Program-made: the position numbers and the translations under genes
Notes under the pieces: generated by a model
Database searches by the model: none
What the model was told of the DNA's origin: nothing
The model's input: only the letters and a program-made list of their open reading frames with translations
Assembly (NCBI GenBank): GCA_900545915.1
Contig: URAV01000018.1
Location: forward strand, 1 to 64,000
Length of the DNA stretch: 64,000 nt
Source: an uncultured Porphyromonadaceae bacterium
Lineage (GTDB): Bacteria; Bacteroidota; Bacteroidia; Bacteroidales; Coprobacteraceae
Direction: 5' to 3'
Shown here: piece by piece, positions 37,236-45,743 of the stretch
Position numbering within the stretch: the first letter of the stretch is position 1
Layout: each line of letters opens with the position of its first letter

Positions 37236-37796
37236 TTAATAATCATTGAAAGAATTGTTTCCTTCAGTCATATCCAAATCGTTGTAGCCTTCCTCATCCA
37301 GTTCTGACGGGTCGAAAGATTCATCACCATAGAAATTCTCTCCGAGTCCGGTATCGGTGTTATTTGAGACTTTATCCAGTTCGTCAAAATCCATTAATTG
37401 AGCAGGAGGGTTACCTTTAGATTTGGAGCAGATAGCTTTTTCTAAATTTTTACCCGGAATGATTTCTCGTAATTCCATAAAGAATGATCGTTCGGTCATA
37501 TTATCGAAAACGAAGATCAGCCGTTGTTTTTCGTCTTCCAATAATTCGCTGAGTCGGGTTTCTGCCATTACCCAAGAGTCGTCTTCGAAGTTGGTATCCA
37601 TCTCCATTAAAGTGATTTCCGTTTTCTTTTCCCAGTCATCTTCACAAATGAAAAAGGAAGTCATTTGATCCTTAGTATAGTTAACCGATTCCAAAATCGC
37701 ATCATTCAGCTCCAAAAAAGTAGCCTCAGAGTCGATACTGATTTCTCTTGCAAAGTCATCAACCTCATCAGATAGGATTAAGAATTTGAATATCAT
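37236..37796 (-). CDS. Plasmid pRiA4b ORF-3-like domain protein
   Basis: A protein of 186 residues. The N-terminal half (FKFLILSDEVDDFAREISID through LSELLEDEKQRLIFVFDNMTERSFFMELREI) matches the pRiA4b ORF-3 / IS1096 passenger-like fold as I know it. The C-terminal 60 residues are acidic and low-complexity (DPSELDEEGYNDLDMTEGNN). I start at ATG 37,796 (MIFKFLILS). Function unknown despite the mobile-element name; this type of gene is frequent as a chromosomal singleton in Bacteroidota. Confidence 0.72.
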   Translation of the reverse strand: MIFKFLILSDEVDDFAREISIDSEATFLELNDAILESVNYTKDQMTSFFICEDDWEKKTEITLMEMDTNFEDDSWVMAETRLSELLEDEKQRLIFVFDNMTERSFFMELREIIPGKNLEKAICSKSKGNPPAQLMDFDELDKVSNNTDTGLGENFYGDESFDPSELDEEGYNDLDMTEGNNSFNDY

Positions 37797-37973
37797 AATC
37801 AGATACAATTAGTTTATTTAAATCGTTTTTTTAGGTTTCGTTTAAAAAGAACCCCTTTGTTTATTGGGTAAAAATAATAAAAATATCTTGTATAGTATAA
37901 CCCTTATCCGATTTTTTTATTCTGATTATTTTCATTATATTCTTTACTAATACTTTATTAAGTTACCTTATAC

Positions 37974-38001
37974 AAGAAAGGCGCTTGATAGCGCCTTTCT
38001 T
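37974..38001. terminator. Terminator hairpin after lpxA
   Basis: AAGAAAGGCGC (37,974-37,984) pairs with GCGCCTTTCTT (37,991-38,001); it follows the lpxA stop on the minus strand. Confidence 0.7.
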
Positions 38002-38020
38002 ATAGAATATATTTCTTATA

Positions 38021-38797
38021 TTATAAATAACCGCGAATAATTCCTCGTTGAGAGTTACGTACAAATAGCACGATTTCGTCTCTTTCTTTAGTTGCGGGTA
38101 ATTCTGCTTCGATACGTTCTATTGCATCCGAGTTATTTAAGCCGGATAGATAGAGGTATCGGTATATTTCTTGAATATCACGTATGGTTTCATTGGTGAA
38201 ATTACGTCGGCGCAAACCGATAGAGTTGATGCCGGCATAAGAAATAGGATTACGGGCAGCTTTGACGTAAGGGGGAATATCTTTATTAATGAGTGACCCT
38301 CCTTGTATCATAACGTGAGCACCTACATGGCAGAACTGGTGTACGAGAGTACCGCCTCCGATAACAGCAAAATCATCGATTCGTACTTCTCCGGCTACTT
38401 GTGTCGCATTTGACATGATAATGTTATCTCCGATAACACAATCGTGTGCGATATGACAATAAGCCATAATGAGGCAGTTGCTTCCGATCACGGTTTTACC
38501 CTTTGACGCAGTACCTCTGTTGATTGTAACACATTCGCGTATAGTGGTATTGTCTCCGATTTCGGCGGTAGTTTCTTCCCCTTTGAATTTTAGGTCTTGA
38601 GGGATTCCTGAAATAACCGCACCGGAACAAATATTGCAGTTTTTCCCGATACGAGCTCCTTCAAGAATTGTTACATTGGAACCAATGCGCGTCCCTTCAC
38701 CGATAACTACGTTTTTATCGATAGTAACAAACGGTTCGATAACCACGTTAGGAGCTATCTTGGCTTCCGGATGTACATAAGCTAATGGTTGTTTCAT
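38021..38797 (-). CDS. lpxA: UDP-N-acetylglucosamine acyltransferase LpxA
   Basis: A 258-residue left-handed beta-helix trimer subunit catalysing the first lipid A step, 3-O-acylation of UDP-GlcNAc. Hexapeptide repeats span about 5-190; the catalytic His is in AYCHIAHDC, with family motifs such as GGTLVHQFCHVGAHVMIQGGS and the C-terminal helical domain (RNFTNETIRDIQEIYRYLY). Third gene of lpxD-lpxC/fabZ-lpxA on the minus strand. Confidence 0.96.
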   Translation of the reverse strand: MKQPLAYVHPEAKIAPNVVIEPFVTIDKNVVIGEGTRIGSNVTILEGARIGKNCNICSGAVISGIPQDLKFKGEETTAEIGDNTTIRECVTINRGTASKGKTVIGSNCLIMAYCHIAHDCVIGDNIIMSNATQVAGEVRIDDFAVIGGGTLVHQFCHVGAHVMIQGGSLINKDIPPYVKAARNPISYAGINSIGLRRRNFTNETIRDIQEIYRYLYLSGLNNSDAIERIEAELPATKERDEIVLFVRNSQRGIIRGYL

Positions 38798-38808
38798 AAA
38801 AGTGGGTA

Positions 38809-40191
38809 TTATTTATTTTTTATAATCTGAGCCATAAATTCAGCTTCGGTTGTGATTTTGTTGCCTACAAAAGCATAGCCTTTCATATAGGCACATCCTC
38901 TGCGTAATTCTGTCATGAATGAAATATGGAATATAACCGTATCCCCCGGAACTACTTTTTGACGGAACTTTACGTTGTCTATTTTTAAAAAATAGGTCGA
39001 ATATTTTTCCGGTTCTTCGACTGTGTTCAATACCAATAATCCTCCTGTTTGTGCCATAGCTTCAATCAACAAGACGCCGGGAGTGACCGGTTCTTGAGGA
39101 AAATGGCCTTGAAAGAATGGTTCGTTCGATGTAAAGTTTTTTACCCCGACAATATGATTTTTCCCTATTTCGATAATTTTATCTACCAATAACATCGGAT
39201 ACCGATGAGGAAGCAATTGCTTGATACGATTCACATCCATAATAGGCTCTTTATTCGGATCGTATGACGGGGCTTGTATTTCTTGCCGTTTCATTTCCTT
39301 GCGGATAGAGCGTGCCAGTTGGTTGTTGATTTTGTGTCCGGGACGGGTAGCTATGATGCGACCTTTGATCGGTTTCCCGATCAGAGCTATATCGCCGAGT
39401 ATATCTAAAAGCTTATGGCGTGCAGGTTCGTTATCGAACACTAAAGGTTTATTATTGATGTATCCGAGTTCATCTACATGTTTGTGGGGGACATTCATCA
39501 AATCGGCCAGACGATCGAGTTCTTCTTGTGATGTTTTTTGATCATATATGACAATTGCATTGTCGAGATCGCCGCCTTTTATAAGATTATGTTTTACCAA
39601 AGGTTCTATTTCTCGGACAAATACGAATGTACGGCTTGCCGAAATCTCGTCTTTGAAAAGTTCCAGATCTTCCAGACAAGCATATTGATTATTGAGAACA
39701 GGCGAATCGAAATTTATCAGTACGTTTACACTAAAATGATCGTCCGGTAATACTAATATCGATGATCCGGTATTTTCATCTTTAACCTCGATTTTATCTT
39801 TGATGATGTAATAATCCCTTTCTGCTTCTTGCTCGGCGATACCGGCCTTTTCGATTGCATCGGTATAATATTTGGCACTACCGTCGAGTATCGGAAATTC
39901 AGGAGCGTTTACTTGTATCAGGCAGTTATCTATTCCTGCTCCGTATAGGGCCGCCATGGCATGTTCTATGGTACTTACGATAACTTCGTTTTTTCCCACT
40001 ACAGTACCTCGTTGAGTTTCACTTACCTGATCTGCGACAGCTTCGATAACCGGTTGTTCGGGAAGGTCTATACGTTGAATTTTATACCCGTGATTTTCAG
40101 GTGCGGGAAGGAATGTGATTGTGATGTCCATTCCCGTATGCAATCCTTTTCCTGTTAAGGAGAAGCTGTTTTGTAAAGTCTGTTGTTTCAT
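38809..40191 (-). CDS. lpxC/fabZ: LpxC-FabZ fusion: UDP-3-O-acyl-GlcNAc deacetylase / hydroxyacyl-ACP dehydratase
   Basis: A 460-residue fusion. LpxC (about 1-300) has SLTGKGLHTG, the zinc site ISTIEHAMAALYG and HKLLDILGDIAL. FabZ (about 315-460) has IKQLLPHRYPMLLVDKI and FFQGHFPQEPVTPGVLLIEAMAQTGG with its catalytic His and Glu. It deacetylates the LpxA product and supplies dehydration in fatty-acid elongation; the fusion is a known Bacteroidota feature. Twelve bases before lpxA, 40 after lpxD. Confidence 0.95.
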   Translation of the reverse strand: MKQQTLQNSFSLTGKGLHTGMDITITFLPAPENHGYKIQRIDLPEQPVIEAVADQVSETQRGTVVGKNEVIVSTIEHAMAALYGAGIDNCLIQVNAPEFPILDGSAKYYTDAIEKAGIAEQEAERDYYIIKDKIEVKDENTGSSILVLPDDHFSVNVLINFDSPVLNNQYACLEDLELFKDEISASRTFVFVREIEPLVKHNLIKGGDLDNAIVIYDQKTSQEELDRLADLMNVPHKHVDELGYINNKPLVFDNEPARHKLLDILGDIALIGKPIKGRIIATRPGHKINNQLARSIRKEMKRQEIQAPSYDPNKEPIMDVNRIKQLLPHRYPMLLVDKIIEIGKNHIVGVKNFTSNEPFFQGHFPQEPVTPGVLLIEAMAQTGGLLVLNTVEEPEKYSTYFLKIDNVKFRQKVVPGDTVIFHISFMTELRRGCAYMKGYAFVGNKITTEAEFMAQIIKNK

Positions 40192-40231
40192 AAATATTCT
40201 CTAAATAATGCACTCTAAATAAGAAAAGGCC

Positions 40232-41272
40232 TTACTTTTCGAGTTGTTTCTTTAAATTTTCAATTTCTTTCTGCAACTGCTTAACGGTTTGGTTTAATTC
40301 CGGTAACTTTTTTATCATCACGGTAGAACGGGCAAATTCTCTTGCCGGTACTGCCGGATAACCCAATATGCTTGCATCGGAACTTACGTGGTTAGGAATT
40401 CCCGATTGGGCACCTATATTCACCCGGTCACCGATAGTGATGTGTCCTGCAAAACCAACTTGCCCGCCAACCATGCAATGACTGCCTATTTTCGTTGATC
40501 CTGCAACACCCACTTGGGCTGCCATGACCGTATTTTCTCCGATCTCTACATTATGGGCGACTTGAATCAAATTGTCCAGTTTAGCTCCTTTTCTTACAAT
40601 AGTCGATCCCATTGTGGCGCGGTCGATCGTTGTGTTTGCTCCGATCTCTACTTGATCTTCGATGATTACATTTCCGATCTGTGCGATTTTTACGTATGTA
40701 CCGTTATGAGGAGCAAAGCCGAAACCATCAGCTCCGATTACCGCACCTGCATGAATAATGCAATTTTTCCCGATCACACAGTCATGGTAAATCTTTACAC
40801 CTGGGTACAAAATCGTATTATCTCCGATCGTTACGTTATCACCGATGTAAACTTGAGGATAAATCTTGACATTTTCTCCTACTTTTACATTTTCGCTTAC
40901 GTAAGCGAATGCACCTATATATACAGACTGAGAAATTGTTGCAGACGCTGCAATGCATGTATCTTTATCGATACCTTTTTTTTCGGGACGAGCTTGATTT
41001 ACTAAGTTAAGTAGTTGTGCCAGACAAGAATACGCATCGTCAACTTTAATTAGTGTCGCCTTTATTTTTTGTTCGGGCTCGAAATCTCGATTTACTAAAA
41101 CGATACTGGCTTGGGTTGTATAGATGTGATGCGTATATTTGGGATTGGCCAAAAAAGTCAGTGTTCCGGGCTTTCCTTCTTCAATTTTAGACAAGTTGTT
41201 TACTTTAACTTGATTGTCTCCGATAATTTCGCCGTGAAGAAAATCGGCGATTTGCTGTGCGGAAAATTCCAT
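40232..41272 (-). CDS. lpxD: UDP-3-O-acylglucosamine N-acyltransferase LpxD
   Basis: A 346-residue acyltransferase adding the N-linked acyl chain in lipid A synthesis. An N-terminal uridine-binding domain (about 1-100), a hexapeptide beta-helix (about 105-300; GADGFGFAPHNGTYVKIAQIGNV with the catalytic His at HNGT) and a C-terminal helix (LPELNQTVKQLQKEIENLKKQ). First gene of the lpx operon. Confidence 0.95.
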   Translation of the reverse strand: MEFSAQQIADFLHGEIIGDNQVKVNNLSKIEEGKPGTLTFLANPKYTHHIYTTQASIVLVNRDFEPEQKIKATLIKVDDAYSCLAQLLNLVNQARPEKKGIDKDTCIAASATISQSVYIGAFAYVSENVKVGENVKIYPQVYIGDNVTIGDNTILYPGVKIYHDCVIGKNCIIHAGAVIGADGFGFAPHNGTYVKIAQIGNVIIEDQVEIGANTTIDRATMGSTIVRKGAKLDNLIQVAHNVEIGENTVMAAQVGVAGSTKIGSHCMVGGQVGFAGHITIGDRVNIGAQSGIPNHVSSDASILGYPAVPAREFARSTVMIKKLPELNQTVKQLQKEIENLKKQLEK

Positions 41273-41464
41273 TCGTATTAAGTTAATTCTAATGGTTACA
41301 AAATTATTTCATTTTGCAAATTACGTATTTTTTTTTCAAATATGACGGATATTTATCTGTTTTTATTCAAGTATGGAAACTTCTGTATTATAAAAAGTTT
41401 TGTGCGCTCTTTGTCTGTTTGACCGATTATAGTTTGCAGCAAGTATCAGATAGAAACGGGCTCT

Positions 41465-41642
41465 TAGGAGCTGTCTGAATTTTGCTCGGATCGGATTTGA
41501 AAGTTTCTTTCGAGGATATTTTATTGTTTTTACGAGGAAAGTAGCGGGCTGTCTGACGAGTGAAAGCGGGAAAACAGACCGGAAGAAAACGCAAAGATAA
41601 CTTGATAGTATTTTCTTATCGAAAAATTCAGGCAGCCTCTTA
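41465..41642 (+). repeat. MITE-like repeat, full-length copy
   Basis: Left end TAGGAGCTGTCTGAATTTTG, right end GAAAAATTCAGGCAGCCTCTTA. The internal order (CGGATCGG, TTTCTTTCGAGGAT, GGGCTGTCTGACGAG, GACCGGAAGAAAACGC) is the same as at 29,827. The rest of 41,273-41,821 holds no gene; TATTTTTG at 41,719-41,726 is a possible -7 box for spt. Confidence 0.72.
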
Positions 41643-41821
41643 ATGTACCTGTCGATTTCAGAGAAAAATAAAAATGACAAATTTAATTCAGAAATATCCC
41701 ACATTAAAAATAATTACTTATTTTTGCATCTTGTAAATTTTTAATTGTATTGGGCGATTTTGCGTAATACCTTGAAAATCTGATGACTTAATTATATAAC
41801 CTGTTAACTTCTTTAATTATT

Positions 41822-43009
41822 ATGAAGCTGTTACAAGCAAAATTAGCGAGATATGATGCACCGCAAAAAGCGAAGGCTTTAGGTGTTTATCCGTATTTTC
41901 GCGAAATAGAAAGTGATCAAGATACCGAAGTTATTATCAACGGCAAAAAAGTGCTGATGTTCGGGTCGAACAGTTATTTGGGATTGACTAATCATCCGAA
42001 AATTAAAGAAGCAGCGATTGCTGCAATAAAAAAATATGGTACTGGTTGTGCCGGATCGAGATTCCTGAACGGAACACTTGATATTCATGTAGAATTAGAA
42101 AAACGCTTGGCTCGTTTTGTCGGAAAAGAAGAGGCGATTATATATTCGACAGGTTTTCAGGTGAATTTGGGGGTAATATCTTGTCTTACCGGACGAGAAG
42201 ATTATATTATCTGGGACGAGCTCGATCATGCTTCGATTATCGAAGGACGTCGTCTTTCGTTTTCTACTCAGTTGAAGTTTAAGCATAATGACATGACCTC
42301 TTTGGAGAAGGTTCTGAAATCTTGTCCTGAAGACAAAGTGAAATTGATTGTTGTGGACGGTGTATTCAGTATGGAAGGGGATGTTGCCAATTTGCCTGAA
42401 ATCGTTGCTTTGGCAAAAAAATACAATGCTGCGGTCTATGTAGATGAAGCTCACGGTATCGGAGTTTTCGGGAAACAGGGTCGGGGAACTTGCGATCATT
42501 TCGGTGTAGCTCAAGATGTCGATTTGATTATGGGAACGTTCTCTAAATCGTTTGCTTCTTTAGGCGGTTTTGTCGCTACCGACTCTATTACGGCAAATTA
42601 TTTGCGTCATAATTCTCGATCTTATATATTTAGCGCCAGCATTACACCGGCTTCTACAGCAGCAGTATCGGCAGCTTTGGATATTATGGAGAGTGAACCC
42701 GAACGTATAGAGCATCTTTGGGAAATGACCCATTATGCTTTAGCCGGTTTTCGTAATATGGGATGTGAGATAGGTAATACTTCTACTCCGATCATTCCAT
42801 TATTTATTCGAGATAATAATAAAACGTTCCGCATTACTCGTGAACTTTTCGATGAAGGGGTATTTGTAAATCCGGTAGTGTCTCCTGCCGTACCTTCCGA
42901 TAGTACATTGATCCGTTTCTCTTTGATGGCTACACATACGAAAGAACAGTTGGATTTTGCTCTTGATAAAATCCAAAAGTGCTTTAAACGATATGACTTA
43001 TTGAAATAG
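41822..43009 (+). CDS. spt: Serine palmitoyltransferase (sphingolipid synthesis)
   Basis: A 395-residue alpha-oxoamine synthase, PLP-dependent, condensing serine with a fatty acyl-CoA to make 3-ketosphinganine, the first step of Bacteroidota sphingolipids. Motifs: MFGSNSYLGLTNHP, GTGCAGSRFLNGTLDIHVELE, VDEAHGIGVFG and the PLP lysine in GTFSKSFASLGGF. It resembles the Bacteroides Spt start (LLQAKLARYDAPQKAKALGVYPYFREIE) more than 2-amino-3-ketobutyrate ligase or BioF, but these paralogues are close. A terminator follows. Confidence 0.87.
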   Translation: MKLLQAKLARYDAPQKAKALGVYPYFREIESDQDTEVIINGKKVLMFGSNSYLGLTNHPKIKEAAIAAIKKYGTGCAGSRFLNGTLDIHVELEKRLARFVGKEEAIIYSTGFQVNLGVISCLTGREDYIIWDELDHASIIEGRRLSFSTQLKFKHNDMTSLEKVLKSCPEDKVKLIVVDGVFSMEGDVANLPEIVALAKKYNAAVYVDEAHGIGVFGKQGRGTCDHFGVAQDVDLIMGTFSKSFASLGGFVATDSITANYLRHNSRSYIFSASITPASTAAVSAALDIMESEPERIEHLWEMTHYALAGFRNMGCEIGNTSTPIIPLFIRDNNKTFRITRELFDEGVFVNPVVSPAVPSDSTLIRFSLMATHTKEQLDFALDKIQKCFKRYDLLK

Positions 43010-43041
43010 CTTAAAGAAATTGGCTTTTTTAATTCATAGTT

Positions 43042-43082
43042 TTCCCTCTATTCGATTGTAATATGAAGAATAGAGGGAATTT
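43042..43082. terminator. Terminator between spt and the AraC genes
   Basis: TTCCCTCTATTC (43,042-43,053) pairs with GAATAGAGGGAA (43,068-43,079); T-run follows. Convergent genes on both sides. Confidence 0.8.
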
Positions 43083-43096
43083 TTGTATTGAACCTA

Positions 43097-43972
43097 TCAT
43101 GATATTGACCTGCAAGGATTTCGGTACTCATCCGGTGTATATCCTGATAATTTTTTAAATAATTTGCAGAAATATTGTTGAGAAGGGTAACCTAATTCTC
43201 GTGCGATACACGAGATTGTTTTGTTTGTGTTGCAAAGGCGTTCTTTTGCCAGATGCATACGTCTTAATTGAATGTATTCGGCTATGCTCATTCCTGCTTC
43301 GTGATTAAACAGGTCTTCGAAATATGCGGAAGACAGGTCTAAATTATTTGAACAATACTCGGAAGAAGGCAGACCTTCTTCCGATATTTTGTTCATAAAG
43401 AAATATTCATCGATCATCCGTTTAGTTTTTTGTATTATACATCTGTTTACCTCTGATCTTGTAATAAATTGTCGGGTATAAAAACGTCTGCAATAATTCA
43501 GAAATAACTCGATTTTTCCTGAGATAAGGATATTAGTGTATTTGTCTATACCCCAATTCAGTTCATCGGAAATATCTTCGAGACGAGCCGTGAGAATTTT
43601 CTTTTCTCGTAATGAGATGTGTAAAGATTCGTCTTGTCGATAATTGAAAAAAGAGTAATCGTCAAAATGTTTTTTTATGGCAGAGGCGTTAACCAGATCT
43701 GCATGGAAAGACAAAAATATGCTTTTTTTATAAAAATTCAAGTCTTCTGATATTAAACGAGACAGAGAATATTCCGGAGATAAGAATATTACGCTTGCAT
43801 CTTGGTAATCGCAACACAATCTTCCGAAATCAGGGCATGAAGATCTGCCTATTAGTATAATACGGTAAAATCCGGTTTCTATAAAAGTATTCGATATATC
43901 GGATAAACAGCCGATGTTTATCAACGGATGTATTGTTTTGCTGTGTAACGATTTGTCACATTGCGCTATCAT
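43097..43972 (-). CDS. AraC-family transcriptional regulator (second of a tandem pair)
   Basis: A 291-residue regulator with a C-terminal AraC DNA-binding domain (about 205-285: SSAYFEDLFNHEAGMSIAEYIQLRRMHLAKERL, ISCIARELGYPSQQYFCKLFKKLSGYTPDEYRN). The N-terminal part resembles that of the upstream paralogue (FYTRQFITRSEVN is shared) and is probably a ligand-sensing cupin-like domain. It starts 26 bases after the paralogue and is probably co-transcribed. Target unknown. Confidence 0.85.
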   Translation of the reverse strand: MIAQCDKSLHSKTIHPLINIGCLSDISNTFIETGFYRIILIGRSSCPDFGRLCCDYQDASVIFLSPEYSLSRLISEDLNFYKKSIFLSFHADLVNASAIKKHFDDYSFFNYRQDESLHISLREKKILTARLEDISDELNWGIDKYTNILISGKIELFLNYCRRFYTRQFITRSEVNRCIIQKTKRMIDEYFFMNKISEEGLPSSEYCSNNLDLSSAYFEDLFNHEAGMSIAEYIQLRRMHLAKERLCNTNKTISCIARELGYPSQQYFCKLFKKLSGYTPDEYRNPCRSIS

Positions 43973-43998
43973 GTCTTCCTGATAAATTTTCGTTGTTT

Positions 43999-44898
43999 TT
44001 AAACCTGAAGATTTCTGTATTCATTCGGGGTGTACCCCACATTTTTTTTGAATATGCGATTAAAATGTTGTGAATATTGGAATCCCAGTTCATAAGATAT
44101 CTGACTGATCGTTTTTTCTGTCCCGACAATCATCTCTTTGGCAAGATCTATGATTTTATTTTGTATATATTCTTGTGCTGTTTTTCCGGTCTCTCTTTTT
44201 ATTAAGTCTCCGAAGTAGTTGGGAGAAAGACATACTTTATCTGCAAAATATTTAACGGAAGGCAAGCCGTCCACTTTAGGTTTATTATCTGTAAAATATA
44301 CTTCAAGTAAATTTTCGAATTTTGTAAGAATGTCTTTATTGACAGTTGATCTTGTAATAAATTGCCGGGCATAGAAACGCATGCAATAATCCAATAATAG
44401 TTCGATGTTTTTCGATATTAAGCATTTACTGTAATTATCTATCGGATGATTAAGTTCTATATTTATTTTTTTCAAGCAGTCGAGAAAAATTTCTTTTTCT
44501 TCTTCTGACAGATGTAAAGCCTCATTCGAAGCATAGGAAAAGAAAGAGTATTGTTTTATATTCTTGCCTAATGATGTCCCTTTTATCAAATCCGGATGAA
44601 ATAAAATACCATGAGCACTTAATTTTATCCCGTCTGTAATTTCTGTTTCGACGACTTGTCCGGGAGCAAAACTGGTGACAGTCCCTTCTTTATAATCATA
44701 AATCTGCCTTCCATAGCGAATATCTCCGCATTTGGTTTCTTTCAGAAATAATGCATATAGTCCGTAATTCAGTGTGAAATGAGTCGGAAATTTTGTGGCT
44801 TTCGATAAATCTACTACACCTACTAACGGATGTAGTGTCTCAAGACCGAATAATTCGTTATATCGATCTACTGTATCCAACTTTATGATTTTTTCCAT
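43999..44898 (-). CDS. AraC-family transcriptional regulator (first of a tandem pair)
   Basis: A 299-residue paralogue of the next gene. C-terminal HTH (about 210-297: LSPNYFGDLIKRETGKTAQEYIQNKIIDLAKEMI, ISQISYELGFQYSQHFNRIFKKNVGYTPNEYRN); the N-terminal sensing part contains FYARQFITRSTVN. The -7-like box TACATTTG on this strand lies at 44,931-44,938. The intergenic 44,899-45,230 holds nothing else recognisable. Confidence 0.86.
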   Translation of the reverse strand: MEKIIKLDTVDRYNELFGLETLHPLVGVVDLSKATKFPTHFTLNYGLYALFLKETKCGDIRYGRQIYDYKEGTVTSFAPGQVVETEITDGIKLSAHGILFHPDLIKGTSLGKNIKQYSFFSYASNEALHLSEEEKEIFLDCLKKINIELNHPIDNYSKCLISKNIELLLDYCMRFYARQFITRSTVNKDILTKFENLLEVYFTDNKPKVDGLPSVKYFADKVCLSPNYFGDLIKRETGKTAQEYIQNKIIDLAKEMIVGTEKTISQISYELGFQYSQHFNRIFKKNVGYTPNEYRNLQV

Positions 44899-45185
44899 AG
44901 CGCTTTATTTTATTCCGTTACAAATGTAATCAATATAAACATGAGTGCCGCTCCTCTTTATTCGGAATCAGTAATTATGTTACAACTATCCGTAATATTT
45001 GCACAAATATCTTTATGGAGATAATTTCTTGTTTTTGGGATTTCTTAAAATTTGAGTTTATCTGACCTCAAAATGTTTTGAAAATAGATTTTATTCTATT
45101 TTGGATGACATGTTAAGTAGATTAATATGTATAAAGCATGGGATTCTACATTAATATTAGTGCCTGGAGAAGAACCAATTATATT

Positions 45186-45193
45186 TATCTTTG
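45186..45193 (+). promoter_or_regulatory. -7 element upstream of small membrane protein
   Basis: TATCTTTG, 37 bases before the ATG at 45,231. No TTG at the expected distance. Confidence 0.45.
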
Positions 45194-45230
45194 TTTTTTG
45201 AGTAATAATTTGTTTATAAAATAAAAAGTT

Positions 45231-45416
45231 ATGGGATTGATTATTTATATTATCGGTATAGTCGCAACGGTTTATGCGATTATGGATGTTTTTAAAAAGA
45301 ACATATCTACAGCTTGTAAATTAGGAGTGACGATAATTCTGTTGCTTACGAGTTGGGTCGGATTATTGTTTTATCTTTTTTATGGAAAAGATCATATCGA
45401 AGAATGGTGTAAGTAG
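45231..45416 (+). CDS. Small two-helix membrane protein
   Basis: A 61-residue protein with two hydrophobic helices (about 2-19 and 30-52) and the pattern GLLFYLFYGKDHIEEW at the end, like the phospholipase D N-terminal / PLDc_N type of tiny membrane proteins. Function unknown. It lies just outside the left edge of the mobile element, after the AraC pair. Confidence 0.68.
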   Translation: MGLIIYIIGIVATVYAIMDVFKKNISTACKLGVTIILLLTSWVGLLFYLFYGKDHIEEWCK

Positions 45417-45457
45417 TAAGATTAAAATAGAGGTAAAGAGTTTATTCCTCTTTGCCT

Positions 45458-45673
45458 TTATTTCATGAATACGAAATAAACGGCCAATATCAGGCATATA
45501 AAAGCTGCGAAATGATTCCAGTGTAAGGCTTCTCCTTTAAAAAGAACGGTGGTAAATACTGTGAAGACAATAAGGGTAATAACCTCTTGAATTACTTTTA
45601 ATTGCATTAAGCTGAAAGGTCCTCCGTTACCGTTAAATCCGATGCGGTTTGCCGGTATTTGAAATGAATATTC
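45458..45673 (-). pseudogene. 3' fragment of host DUF486 (DMT-type) gene split by the element
   Basis: The minus strand reads EYSFQIPANRIGFNGNGGPF... ending AVYFVFMK and stop at 45,458. It is the C-terminal part of a DUF486 membrane protein, without a start codon. The matching N-terminal part, ending in ALAEY, is at 59,974-60,132. Joining the two at EY gives one continuous protein of about the same length (123 residues) as the intact element copy at 59,525-59,896. Confidence 0.85.
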
Positions 45674-45702
45674 ACTTAACTAAATAGACTTGCCCAAGTG
45701 AA
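45671..45702. other. Left attachment-site arm
   Basis: TTCACTT at 45,671-45,677 and AAGTGAA at 45,696-45,702 are inverted repeats 18 bases apart at the edge of the element, as expected for a recombinase arm. The motif ATATTCACTT starting at 45,668 recurs at 56,135 and 56,204. Confidence 0.5.
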
Positions 45703-45720
45703 ATTTTATACCTATATTTA
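45690..45720 (+). promoter_or_regulatory. Promoter of the serine recombinase
   Basis: TTG at 45,690-45,692, a 20-base spacer and TATATTTA at 45,713-45,720 (one mismatch from TAnnTTTG), 23 bases before the ATG. It overlaps the left attachment arm, so recombinase binding could repress its own gene. Confidence 0.5.
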
Positions 45721-45743
45721 CTTCATAATCAATATATTACATT

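Noticed and set aside
41363..41704. 113-codon frame on the minus strand
   Set aside because: It runs straight through the MITE-like repeat; equivalent frames in other copies are broken, so it is a by-product of the repeat.
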